Under the pieces are notes generated by a model. That model worked only from the letters and a program-made list of their open reading frames with translations, had not been told where the DNA came from and did not search any database. From NCBI GenBank assembly GCA_030524745.1, contig JAUNGC010000004.1, positions 1 through 64,000 of the forward strand: DNA of 64,000 nt. Direction: 5' to 3'. This DNA comes from Eubacteriales bacterium. GTDB taxonomy: Bacteria > Bacillota > Clostridia > Lachnospirales > Lachnospiraceae. The translations under genes and the position numbers were made by a program. This document shows positions 25,144 through 33,842 of this stretch, piece by piece (the stretch's first letter is position 1; the number at the start of each line of letters is the position of its first letter).

Positions 25144-26508
25144 ATGGGGCTGAAGAAGAGGCTTTTTGCAGCGGCCGGAATTCTGGCCGCGCTTGGCGCG
25201 GTGGTTTTTGTGGCGGTACAGAGTAAAGCCGTTCCCGATCTGATTCCGGAAAATGCGCTGCTGGTGCGGCCGACGATAATGCTCTGGTACACGGATGAAG
25301 CGCTGGAAGATTACCTGGCGAGCGTGGCGCTGGATTATCTGGAAGAATATGACGTGCGCGTTGTTCCGGTGCTGACTTCGGGGCTGGAATATCTGGAAGC
25401 GGTCAACGACGCTTCCTTAAACAATGAGAATGCGCCGGATTTGTATATAGTAGGAAATGAGAGTCTGGAAAAGGCGTATCTGGCCGGATTAGCGGAGGAA
25501 ATTGACGATGCCGGCGGCGTGGTTTCGGAAGCAAATTTCCCGAAGGCGGCGCTGGATGCGGTCTGCTATCAGGGAAAAACCGTGGCCTATCCGCTGTATT
25601 TTGAAACCAGCGCGCTGGTCTATAACAAAACCTACCTGGAGCAGGCCGCAGCGGAACTTGAGGTGAGCGAAGCGGAATTGATTCCCGGGACGATAGACGA
25701 CATTCTTTCCTTTGCGGAAACCTATAACGCGCCGGAAACCGTGGAAGCCGTTTTTAAATGGGACGTATCCGATATTTTTTATAATTATTTTTTCGCCGGA
25801 AATTATATCAACGTGGGCGGCGCCTGCGGGGACGACGTCAGTCAGATGGATATTTATAATCTGGAAGCGGTTAAGGGACTGAAAGCGTATCAGGATCTGA
25901 ACCAGTTCTTTTCCATCGATGCGGAAACTTCAAGCTACGCCGCCGTGGTGCAGGATTTTCTGGACGGAAAACTGGTCTTTACGGTGGCGACGACGGATAT
26001 TTTAAACCGCATCGCAGAGACGAAGGCCCAGGGCGGATTTCCATATGAGTATCAGGTGGTGCCGCTGCCCGACGTCAATGAAGAAGTGCAGACGAGGGGA
26101 CTGTCCGTGACGAGCGCGATTGCGGTGAACGGCTACAGTGAGAAGAAGGATCTGGCGAATGCGTTTGCGGCATGGCTGGCGGATACGGGAGCCGACAAGA
26201 TGTTTGCGCGAAGCGGACGGACGCCGGCAAGGCTGAATGTGTCTTCCGATGTGACGGGGATGCAGGGATTTGTGGAGGAATATTCCGGTTCGATTCCGAT
26301 GCCGAAGCTGATGAGCACGGCAAATTTCTGGGTGCGGATGGAAATTGCTTATACGAAGATCTGGCTGGGAGAAAATGTTTCCGATATTTTAAAGGATTTG
26401 TCAGAACAGATCATGACCCAGGTGACCGGCACGGAATATGTGGAGGAAGAGTATATTGAAGTTCCCACCGAAACGGAGAGGGACTATGTGGATGAAGGCA
26501 TGGACTGA
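25144..26508 (+). CDS. Extracellular solute-binding protein, membrane anchored, no transporter nearby
   Basis: A 454-residue family 1 type ABC solute-binding protein. One N-terminal hydrophobic segment (residues 8-25) has no lipobox Cys, so it is probably an uncleaved anchor or a secreted form. The body shows APDLYIVGNESLEKAYLAGL, a typical YPLYFETSALVYNKTYLEQ and a C-terminal domain. The last 20 residues are very acidic. No permease or ATPase gene flanks it, so it is an orphan binding protein or sensor partner. Start has AAAGGAG upstream. Confidence 0.82.
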   Translation: MGLKKRLFAAAGILAALGAVVFVAVQSKAVPDLIPENALLVRPTIMLWYTDEALEDYLASVALDYLEEYDVRVVPVLTSGLEYLEAVNDASLNNENAPDLYIVGNESLEKAYLAGLAEEIDDAGGVVSEANFPKAALDAVCYQGKTVAYPLYFETSALVYNKTYLEQAAAELEVSEAELIPGTIDDILSFAETYNAPETVEAVFKWDVSDIFYNYFFAGNYINVGGACGDDVSQMDIYNLEAVKGLKAYQDLNQFFSIDAETSSYAAVVQDFLDGKLVFTVATTDILNRIAETKAQGGFPYEYQVVPLPDVNEEVQTRGLSVTSAIAVNGYSEKKDLANAFAAWLADTGADKMFARSGRTPARLNVSSDVTGMQGFVEEYSGSIPMPKLMSTANFWVRMEIAYTKIWLGENVSDILKDLSEQIMTQVTGTEYVEEEYIEVPTETERDYVDEGMD

Positions 26509-26525
26509 GTCCTGCGAAAGGAATA

Positions 26526-26625
26526 AAAAATCCGATCATAAGGCATACTTCTTAGAAAAAGAAGCGTAACTGCCGGGAAAATACCGGACAGTTACATAAG
26601 GAGGCCGGATTATGATCGGATTTTT
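26526..26625 (+). promoter_or_regulatory. Long inverted repeat enclosing the RBS and start codon of the DUF606 gene
   Basis: A 16-bp perfect inverted repeat (26526-26541 with 26610-26625, core TCCGATCATA) has the ATG of the next gene (26612) inside its right arm. A second hairpin (26566-26576 with 26584-26595, arm GTAACTGCCGG, with one bulge) and the AAGGAGG ribosome binding site lie inside. When the outer helix forms, the start codon is paired, so this looks like a translation switch. Confidence 0.6.
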
Positions 26626-27043
26626 GATTGCAATTTTATCGGGTATATTGATGAGCGTGCAGGGGGTATTTAACACGCAGGTAACAAAATCATCTTCCGT
26701 CTGGACCGCAAACGCCTTCGTGCAGTTTACCGCTTTTCTGGTCTGTATGGCGGTCTGGGCGGCCGCAGACCGCTCCAGTCTGCTGGGCGTTTTTAAAGTG
26801 GAACCCAAATATATGCTGCTGGGCGGCGTGATGGGCGCGGCCATTACCTGGACGGTGATTAAGAGCATGGAGGCGCTGGGACCCGCAAAGGCGGTGCTGT
26901 TCATCGTGGTGGCGCAGATCGCGGCGGCTTATCTGATTGAACTGTTCGGCATGTTCGGGACGGAAAAACAGCCCTGGGAGTGGAGAAAGGCGGTCGGGAT
27001 GGGGCTGGCGGTGGCGGGAATCGTGATCTTCAAATGGAAGTGA
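26612..27043 (+). CDS. DMT/DUF606 (YdcZ-like) inner-membrane transporter
   Basis: A 143-residue protein with four to five membrane segments in the DUF606 pattern: FLIAILSGILMSVQGVFNTQ at the start, LLGGVMGAAITWTVIKSM in the middle, FIVVAQIAAAYLIELFGMFG, and a last VGMGLAVAGIVIFKWK. Members act as small dimeric transporters of unknown substrate. Start ATG 26612 with AAGGAGG 8 bp upstream lies within a long inverted repeat. Single-gene unit. Confidence 0.85.
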   Translation: MIGFLIAILSGILMSVQGVFNTQVTKSSSVWTANAFVQFTAFLVCMAVWAAADRSSLLGVFKVEPKYMLLGGVMGAAITWTVIKSMEALGPAKAVLFIVVAQIAAAYLIELFGMFGTEKQPWEWRKAVGMGLAVAGIVIFKWK

Positions 27044-27356
27044 CGCGGGAGCCGTTCTCCGGGGACGCTTACCCGCCCGCCGCCGGTCCCTGCGCCGCGC
27101 CCGTTCCGATGCTGAGCATGCTTCCGGGGCCACCGCCCGGTCTGTCTTTGGGGGCGCAGCGCAGGGACCAACGGCGGACAGGACAGGGGCGGCGGTCCCC
27201 GGACGGAACTGACAGGCACACAGCATGGTGCCGGACGGCAGGCGGATGCGTTTCGCCTGTTCGGGATAAGTTTGGTCTTGTCAATTTTCCCTTTCTGGCA
27301 TACAATGAAAATGCGGTGTCAGGGGGCCCTTTTATCATGGAATAAAGGGGGAACAC
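27044..27356 (+). other. GC-rich intergenic stretch with comEA promoter at its end
   Basis: The 313-bp gap is distinctly GC-rich up to about 27260 and contains no convincing gene, tRNA or known RNA motif. Its last part holds the promoter TTGTCA (27278-27283), 17 bp, TACAAT (27301-27306), 50 bp before comEA. Confidence 0.6.
27278..27306 (+). promoter_or_regulatory. Promoter of comEA
   Basis: TTGTCA, 17-bp spacer, TACAAT. It is the only good promoter seen before the comEA to comEC run of genes. Confidence 0.65.
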
Positions 27357-28049
27357 GTGCAATTGAAACAAAGAAATCAAAACCGCTTCGGCATTGCGGC
27401 GGTGATGCTTCTGGGCGCGCTGATTTTTTGCGGCTGCGGGAATCGCGGCGCAGAGGAATATTTTCTGGAAGAAATGGGAACAATGTCCGAGAGCGAAGCA
27501 ACGGAAACGACGGACGTGGATACGGAGACGGATCAGGCGGAAACGGTAAGTCAGCCGATGGTGTGCGTCGTACATATTTGCGGAGCCGTGAGAAATCCGG
27601 GCGTTTATGAACTGCCGGAAGGAAGCCGTATAATGGATGCGGTGGAAGCCGCGGACGGCTTTTTGGAAGAAGCAGATCAGGCGGCGTGTAATCTGGCTCA
27701 GACAGTGGCAGACGGATGTCAGATTTACATAGCGACGAAGGAAGAAAGCGCGCAGAATCAGGAGCAGGAGCGCAGCGCGGGCATTCAGAATGAGAACGGC
27801 GGGGGCCTGTATCCGCAGGCCGGAGTTTCGGCGGATCAGCCGGAGCAGGAGAACAGCAGCAAGGTGAATTTGAATACTGCGGATGCTGCGGCTTTAAAGA
27901 CGCTTCCGGGGATCGGCGACAGCCGCGCGGCGGCCATCATTGCGTTTCGGGAAACAAACGGACCCTTCACCTGCATTGAAGATATCATGAGGGTGAGCGG
28001 GATCAAGCAGGCCGCTTTTGACAAGCTAAAAGAAAAGATAACCGTATAG
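27357..28049 (+). CDS. comEA: ComEA-type competence lipoprotein (SLBB plus helix-hairpin-helix)
   Basis: A 230-residue DNA-binding competence protein. It has a lipobox-like LIFCGC (Cys near residue 25), an acidic spacer, an SLBB domain (about 62-125; VHICGAVRNPGVYELPEGSR) and a C-terminal double helix-hairpin-helix (about 168-230; VNLNTADAAALKTLPGIG and FTCIEDIMRVSGI) that grips double-stranded DNA outside the cell. The start is GTG 27357 with AAAGGGGG upstream. In most genomes comEC follows directly; here a two-component system and a GerMN lipoprotein lie between them. Confidence 0.92.
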   Translation: MQLKQRNQNRFGIAAVMLLGALIFCGCGNRGAEEYFLEEMGTMSESEATETTDVDTETDQAETVSQPMVCVVHICGAVRNPGVYELPEGSRIMDAVEAADGFLEEADQAACNLAQTVADGCQIYIATKEESAQNQEQERSAGIQNENGGGLYPQAGVSADQPEQENSSKVNLNTADAAALKTLPGIGDSRAAAIIAFRETNGPFTCIEDIMRVSGIKQAAFDKLKEKITV

Positions 28050-28172
28050 AAACAACGGGTGTTTGGAAAGCCGGTCGCCGCAGGCGATTGTAAGGGCTTT
28101 TGGCGGAAACGGTTCAGGTCTGTCCGAACTGTTTTCATAATGGACCGCGCAGGCGGCGGAATGAGAGGAAAA

Positions 28173-28862
28173 ATGGCGAAAAAAGTTCTGGTTGTTGATG
28201 ATGAGAAGCTGATTGTAAAAGGAATTCGTTTCAGTCTGGAACAGGATGGTATGGAAGTAACCTGTGCTTACGATGGCGAAGAAGCGTTGCGCCTTGCGCA
28301 TGAGACGGAATTTGATATCATCCTTTTGGATATTATGTTACCTAAAATGAGCGGCACGGAAGTGTGCCAGCAGATTCGGGAATTTTCAGGCGTTCCCATC
28401 GTCATGCTCACCGCAAAAAGCGATGACATGGATAAAATTATGGGTCTGGAATACGGGGCGGACGACTATATTACAAAGCCGTTTAATATTCTGGAAGTAA
28501 AAGCCAGAATCAAAGCGATTATGCGCCGGACCGCTAACCGGACTGCTGTCAGACAGGAAAGCAATATCATTGAAAGCGGCGATATGCGCATGGATCCGGA
28601 CAGCCGCCGTGTGACCATATCCGGCAAAGAAGTGAATCTCACCGCTAAGGAGTTTGATGTTCTGGAACTTCTGATTAAGAACCCGAACAAGGTATATAGC
28701 AGAGAGAAGCTTTTAAATCTCATCTGGGGAGCCGATTATCCGGGCGACGTCCGCACCGTGGACGTCCATATCCGCCGTCTGCGTGAAAAGATTGAAACCA
28801 ACCCCAGCGATCCCCGCTACGTTCACACCAAATGGGGCGTCGGGTACTTCTTCCGCGCATAA
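28173..28862 (+). CDS. OmpR/PhoB-family response regulator
   Basis: A 229-residue regulator. The receiver domain (1-120) has VVDDE, phospho-acceptor Asp53 in LLDIMLP and TKPF near 105. A winged-helix domain (about 135-229) shows LTAKEFDVLELLIKNPNKVYSRE and VRTVDVHIRRLREKI. ATG 28173 follows GAGAGGAA; an upstream in-frame extension to 28059 has no site. The sensor kinase starts 35 bp downstream, so this is a cognate pair. The residue set resembles the WalR/PhoP group but the targets are unknown. Confidence 0.92.
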   Translation: MAKKVLVVDDEKLIVKGIRFSLEQDGMEVTCAYDGEEALRLAHETEFDIILLDIMLPKMSGTEVCQQIREFSGVPIVMLTAKSDDMDKIMGLEYGADDYITKPFNILEVKARIKAIMRRTANRTAVRQESNIIESGDMRMDPDSRRVTISGKEVNLTAKEFDVLELLIKNPNKVYSREKLLNLIWGADYPGDVRTVDVHIRRLREKIETNPSDPRYVHTKWGVGYFFRA

Positions 28863-28897
28863 GCAAACCCCGGCAACCATCAGGAGAATTTTCAGGC

Positions 28898-30397
28898 ATG
28901 CACTTTGAGAAAAAAGATTTTTTGGGCAGACTGATTCACAAGGTTCCGATCTTTCGAAGCCTGAAGGTGTATATTTTTGTTCTGATGCTGATTATCGGAA
29001 TCGTGCCCAGCATCATTATGCGGATCGGCATTCTGCAGAATTATGAAGAACGGGCGGTGACGCTGCGCGTATCCGACGTTACGACCCAATACAAAATTAT
29101 CGCAAACCATCTGCTCAACTATAACTATCTGCAGGATACTTCCTCGGACGTCATCAATGCGGAACTGGAGCAGATGTCCAATCTTTATGACGGCCGGGTG
29201 CTGATTATTAACGCTAACTTCCGGGTCGTGAAGGATACCTACGCTATAAGCGAAGGGAAAACGATGATATCGGAGGAAGTCATCAAATGCTTTAAAGGAG
29301 AGAGCACGTCCCGGCATGATAAAAAGAACGGCTATATTGAAATGACGATTCCGATCGCGGAGCAGGTCACAGTGGATGGAGAAGAAACTTCCAAAGTAAA
29401 AGGGGTTATTCTTGCCAGCGCGTCGACGGACAGCATTGTGACGACGCTGGAGATTCTGAGCCGGAAGGCGCTCATTTTAGAGATTGTGATGGCGATCATT
29501 ATCGTGGGAATCGTATTTTTCTTTTCCCATATTCTGATCAGGCCCTTCAATCGTGTGACCCAGGCGATCAGCGAGGTGAAGGACGGATATACGGACGAGC
29601 CGATTTCCGTGCCGGATTATATCGAAACGGAACATATTGTGGACGCTTTTAATCAACTGCTTGCCAGGATGAAGGTTCTTAACGATTCCCGGCAGGAGTT
29701 CGTTGCCAATGTCTCCCATGAGTTAAAGACGCCGATGACATCCGTCAAGGTGCTGGCGGATTCCTTAAACGGGCAGCCCGATGTGCCGGTGGAACTTTAT
29801 CGGGAGTTCATGCAGGATATTACGGAGGAAATTGAACGGGAGAATAAGATCATCAACGATCTTTTGTCCCTTGTAAAGCTGGATAAGACGGAAGCGAAAA
29901 TGGATATCAGCACGGTGGATATCAACGGTCTGCTGGAAACCACGCTGAAACGGCTGCGCCCTATCGCCAGAAAAAGGGACGTGGAAGTGGTATTTGAGAG
30001 CATACGGCCTGTGACTGCCGAGGTGGACGAAGTCAAAATTTCCCAGATTTTTACGAATCTGGTGGAAAATGCAATCAAATACAATAAGGAGCATGGATGG
30101 GTAAAAGTGCTTCTGGATGCGGATCATCAGTTTTTTACGGTGGAAATTTCCGATTCCGGCATCGGAATCGGAGAGGCCGATTATGAGCATATTTTTGAGC
30201 GGTTTTACCGGGTGGACAAATCCCATTCCAGAGAGATCGGCGGCACCGGTCTGGGACTTTCCATTACGCGGAACGCCGTGCTGCTGCACAGAGGTTCCAT
30301 TAAGGTGAGCAGCGTGGAAGGAGAAGGCACCTGTTTTACGGTGAAGATACCGCTCACTTATATCAAGGCGGGAGGAATGCGTGATGACAGATCATAG
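28898..30397 (+). CDS. Membrane sensor histidine kinase
   Basis: A 499-residue kinase. The first membrane segment (about 23-44) is followed by a roughly 145-residue extracytoplasmic sensor domain (PAS/dCache-like), a second membrane helix (about 191-213), HAMP (about 214-265), HisKA with phospho-acceptor His274 in NVSHELKTPMTSVK, and a HATPase domain with N box NLVENAIKYN and G boxes DSGIGIG and GGTGLGLSI. Start chosen at ATG 28898 with AGGAG 12 bp upstream. Its stop overlaps the following lipoprotein gene, suggesting coupling. The WalK-like order is RR-HK-lipoprotein. Confidence 0.92.
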   Translation: MHFEKKDFLGRLIHKVPIFRSLKVYIFVLMLIIGIVPSIIMRIGILQNYEERAVTLRVSDVTTQYKIIANHLLNYNYLQDTSSDVINAELEQMSNLYDGRVLIINANFRVVKDTYAISEGKTMISEEVIKCFKGESTSRHDKKNGYIEMTIPIAEQVTVDGEETSKVKGVILASASTDSIVTTLEILSRKALILEIVMAIIIVGIVFFFSHILIRPFNRVTQAISEVKDGYTDEPISVPDYIETEHIVDAFNQLLARMKVLNDSRQEFVANVSHELKTPMTSVKVLADSLNGQPDVPVELYREFMQDITEEIERENKIINDLLSLVKLDKTEAKMDISTVDINGLLETTLKRLRPIARKRDVEVVFESIRPVTAEVDEVKISQIFTNLVENAIKYNKEHGWVKVLLDADHQFFTVEISDSGIGIGEADYEHIFERFYRVDKSHSREIGGTGLGLSITRNAVLLHRGSIKVSSVEGEGTCFTVKIPLTYIKAGGMRDDRS

Positions 30398-31367
30398 AGT
30401 ACAATTCCGCTTCCGTTTTGCGGCATGCAAAAAGCTGTGGGCGCTCGTCCTGCTTGGGCTGTGCCTTGTCTTTCCGGCCGGCTGCGGAAGCGCGGACAGC
30501 CCGCAGAATGAAAAGGAAGTATCCGTTTATTATATCAATAAGGCGGAAACGAAAATTACGCCCGTGATGTATGAACTGCAGAGCGACAGTGAGAATATGC
30601 AGGTGGAAGAAATTATCGAAGCGCTGACGGAAAATCCGGTTGAACTTTCCCTGCGGACGCCCATAAACGGCTATACCATTGAAGGCTGGGAGATTGTGGA
30701 TAAACAACTTATTTTGGACGTCAGCGAGGAATATCGCAGGATTCAGGCGACGACGGAGGTGCTGATCAGGGCTGCGCTGGTGCGGACGTTTACCCAGATA
30801 CAGGGAATCGATCATGTGGCGATGACGGTGAACGGGGAAGCCTTAACGGACAGCCTGGGCGGCACGGTGGGACCTATGACGGCGGACATGTTCATCGACA
30901 ATGCGGGAAACGAAATCAACTCCTATGAGAAGGTGCGGCTGAAGCTGTATTTTGCAAACGAGACGGGAGACCGGCTGGTGGAAAGCAGCGTCGTATGCGT
31001 CTACAACAGCAATATTTCCATGGAAAAGCTGGTAGTGGAACAGCTTGTGGCAGGACCGCCGCAGGATATGGAAGGCGCGTGGCCGGTCATCAATCCGGCG
31101 ACCAAAATACTCAGTGTCACAGTGAAGGACGGTACCTGCTATGTGAATCTGGACGATGGCTTCATGACGCAAATGTATAATGTGACGGGGGATGTGGTGA
31201 TCTACTCCATCGTCAATTCTCTGGTGGAGTTATCGAATGTGAATAAGGTTCAGATAGCGGTGAACGGGGAAACGGATCTGGTTTACAGGGAAGTTTTCAA
31301 TCTTTCCACCGTTTTTGACCGGAATCTGGATCTGGTTTACGGGACACAGAATGATGACGGAACATAA
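30384..31367 (+). CDS. GerMN-domain lipoprotein linked to the two-component system
   Basis: A 327-residue lipoprotein with signal peptide and lipobox VFPAGCGS (Cys near 34). Two GerMN (germination/sporulation) repeats follow: about 45-165 (VSVYYINKAETKITPVMY) and about 180-320 (VRLKLYFANETGDRLV). GerM helps spore and septal peptidoglycan events in Bacillus, and LpqB of actinobacteria, also GerMN, sits beside MtrAB and modulates the kinase. By that analogy this protein may act on the upstream kinase. ATG 30384 has GGAGG 8 bp upstream. The gene overlaps the kinase end and abuts comEC with no gap. Confidence 0.86.
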   Translation: MTDHRVQFRFRFAACKKLWALVLLGLCLVFPAGCGSADSPQNEKEVSVYYINKAETKITPVMYELQSDSENMQVEEIIEALTENPVELSLRTPINGYTIEGWEIVDKQLILDVSEEYRRIQATTEVLIRAALVRTFTQIQGIDHVAMTVNGEALTDSLGGTVGPMTADMFIDNAGNEINSYEKVRLKLYFANETGDRLVESSVVCVYNSNISMEKLVVEQLVAGPPQDMEGAWPVINPATKILSVTVKDGTCYVNLDDGFMTQMYNVTGDVVIYSIVNSLVELSNVNKVQIAVNGETDLVYREVFNLSTVFDRNLDLVYGTQNDDGT

Positions 31368-33728
31368 ATGAAAATCAGGAGACCATTATGTACCGGTCTG
31401 TTGCTTTTTCTGGCAGTTTACCTGGGAATTGTTCTGGGACTGCCGGAAATTACGGGGAGCGGACCGGCAAAGGACCGGGCGGATCAGGGATCCGTCCGGG
31501 ATGAAAACGGTCAGGCATCGCCAGAGCAGGGCGGATGGGATGTCTGGTCGGGCAGGCAGGTGGTGCTTGTCGGAAACGCCACAGGGCTTTATCAACCTGC
31601 GGACGGGTCGCAGGAAAACATGTCTTTTATCTTACGGCAGATTTCAATGCTGACGGATTCTGAAGAAGCTATTTCATGGGAATCTCCCCAACTGAATCAC
31701 GATTACAAAATAAACATCGAACAGGATGCTGTGCTCTGTTATTTAAAAGGCGGCGGAGAAGGTCTGCCGGCTGTGGGAAGTTTTGTCAAAGTGAGCGGCA
31801 TTCTGACTCCTTTTTTGGAAGCGACAAATCCGGGAGAATTTGACGCGGCGGCCTATTATGAAGGACAGGGATATCTTTTTTCACTGAGAAAAGCCGAACT
31901 TCTGGCACAGAGCGAGGAATACGATAAAATCAGAAATTTTCTGTATCAGCTTCAGTACGGCGCCGCCGTCTTTTTACGGGAAACGCTGGGAGAAAAGGAC
32001 GGAGCGCTGGCGGCTGCGATGGTCCTTGGCAGGAAAAGGGAGATTGACGCTAAAATAAAGGAATTGTATCAGGATGCCGGGATCGCGCATTTGCTGGCGA
32101 TTTCCGGATTGCATATCACGTTTATCGGAATGGCGGTATTTTATTTGCTGCGCCGGATCCGGATGCCGTTATGGGCGGCGTCGGCGTTTTCCTTTCTGCT
32201 TCTGCTTCTCTACGGAGAAATGGCGGGAATGAGCGTTTCCACGCGGCGGGCTGTTATCATGTTTTTCTTTTTGGTACTGGCAAAGGTATGCGGGAGAACG
32301 TCGGATATACCGACTTCGCTGGCGGCCGCTGCCTGCGTCATCCTGACGGGAAATCCCCGTTATTTGCTGGACGCCGGATTCGGCCTTTCCTTTTTGGCGG
32401 TAGCGGGTGCGGCAACGGCGGTACCGATGCTGCAGGACCGGGGGATCGCCGGGTCGCGGCGGGCGGATGGAAGATGGCGGAAATGGAAAGAAAAGGCGTT
32501 TCGCGGTCTGACCTCAGGCGTTGGCATTACGTTGGTCATGCTTCCGGTCATGTTGCTGCACTTTTACAAATGGAATCCTTGGTCGCTTCTGGCGAATCTG
32601 ATTGTGATTCCGCTGATGGGCGTTTTGCTGCCGTACCTGTTGTTGTTTGTGGCGGCGGGATGGACCTTCGGACGGATTGCAGGGGCTATGTCCGTTTTTA
32701 AACTGCTTGCGCTGCCTGCCACTGGTATTTTCTTTCTGTATGAAAAAATCTGTCAGGCGGTTTTGCTGCTTCCCGGCAGCAGCCTTCACACGGGCTCGCC
32801 CGCCTGGTGGCAGATATTGGTTTTCGGACTGGGCCTGGCAGCGCTGCTCGCGTGGGGAAAAAAGCTTCCGCCTATGCCCCGCCTGCTGACGGCGCTGCTT
32901 TTGACGCTGGTTTTTATGATCCGCCCGCCGGGACAGCTACAGATCACCATGGTGGATGTGGGACAGGGAGAATGCCTGTATGTGGAGACGCCAGGACATC
33001 ATGCTTATCTGCTGGATGCAGGAAGCAGTTCGAAAAGTGAAACAGGGCAGTATCAGATTATTCCGTTTCTGGAATACAGCGGCGTGCGGAAGCTGGAAGG
33101 TATTTTCATCACCCATTGGGATGAAGACCATGTGAATGCGCTGGAGGATATACTGGACTGGGCCAAAAGGGATCATGTAAAAATCGGACGGATCTTTTTG
33201 CCGGACACTGCGCTGCAGGATGAAATGCGGACAAAACTGCTTGCCCTTGCCGGGCGGTATGGGATCGGCGTGGAATTCGTCTGCGCGGGACAGTCTTTAC
33301 AGGACGGAAAGGTGAAGCTGGAATGCCTGCATCCCTATGCGGGAGAATATGCGGCAGAACGAAATGAATCCTCGCTTGTGATAAAACTGACGTACGAAAA
33401 TTTTTCGGCCCTCTTTACAGGGGATCTGGAGGAAAACGGAGAAGAATGGCTGCTCCGGAATTACGGAGAGGAGATGCTGGACTGTGATCTGCTGGACGCG
33501 GGGCACCATGGTTCGGCCACTTCCTCCTCGGAAGCGTTTTTGAGGGCCGTATCGCCCCGGGCGGTTTTGATTTCCTGCGGCAAAAATAACAGCTACGGAC
33601 ATCCGGCGCCGCAGACGCTGGAACGTCTGGAAAAACTGGGAATCCCTTATTATGTTACGGCAAAGTCCGGGGCGGTCACCGTGCGGGTCGATGATGCGCA
33701 AATGCGGATTGAGACTTTTTCAGAATAG
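31368..33728 (+). CDS. comEC: DNA internalisation competence protein ComEC/Rec2
   Basis: A 786-residue polytopic membrane protein that forms the channel for single-stranded DNA uptake. N-terminal helix and DUF4131 part (1-200), the Competence membrane domain (about 215-500; GIAHLLAISGLHITFIG and SVSTRRAVIMFFFLVLAKV) and a C-terminal metallo-beta-lactamase nuclease-like domain (about 520-775; VDVGQGECLYVETP, ITHWDEDHVNALEDIL, ALFTGDLEENGE, DAGHHGSATSSSEAF). All hallmarks are intact, so the protein is probably functional. The ATG directly follows the preceding stop. Confidence 0.95.
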   Translation: MKIRRPLCTGLLLFLAVYLGIVLGLPEITGSGPAKDRADQGSVRDENGQASPEQGGWDVWSGRQVVLVGNATGLYQPADGSQENMSFILRQISMLTDSEEAISWESPQLNHDYKINIEQDAVLCYLKGGGEGLPAVGSFVKVSGILTPFLEATNPGEFDAAAYYEGQGYLFSLRKAELLAQSEEYDKIRNFLYQLQYGAAVFLRETLGEKDGALAAAMVLGRKREIDAKIKELYQDAGIAHLLAISGLHITFIGMAVFYLLRRIRMPLWAASAFSFLLLLLYGEMAGMSVSTRRAVIMFFFLVLAKVCGRTSDIPTSLAAAACVILTGNPRYLLDAGFGLSFLAVAGAATAVPMLQDRGIAGSRRADGRWRKWKEKAFRGLTSGVGITLVMLPVMLLHFYKWNPWSLLANLIVIPLMGVLLPYLLLFVAAGWTFGRIAGAMSVFKLLALPATGIFFLYEKICQAVLLLPGSSLHTGSPAWWQILVFGLGLAALLAWGKKLPPMPRLLTALLLTLVFMIRPPGQLQITMVDVGQGECLYVETPGHHAYLLDAGSSSKSETGQYQIIPFLEYSGVRKLEGIFITHWDEDHVNALEDILDWAKRDHVKIGRIFLPDTALQDEMRTKLLALAGRYGIGVEFVCAGQSLQDGKVKLECLHPYAGEYAAERNESSLVIKLTYENFSALFTGDLEENGEEWLLRNYGEEMLDCDLLDAGHHGSATSSSEAFLRAVSPRAVLISCGKNNSYGHPAPQTLERLEKLGIPYYVTAKSGAVTVRVDDAQMRIETFSE

Positions 33729-33842
33729 CGCGGATATTTTTTGAGAAAAGCGGAAACGCAGGCTGGTATGGCCCCGGGAAGTGTGGTAAACTGAATAAGG
33801 CGGCGGGCGCGGCCGGATGCGACTGTATGGGAGGCATGATTT

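Noticed and set aside
27044-27260. Riboswitch or IS remnant in the GC-rich gap before comEA
   Set aside because: No long helix, no known motif, no inverted terminal repeats and no frame with protein-like content.
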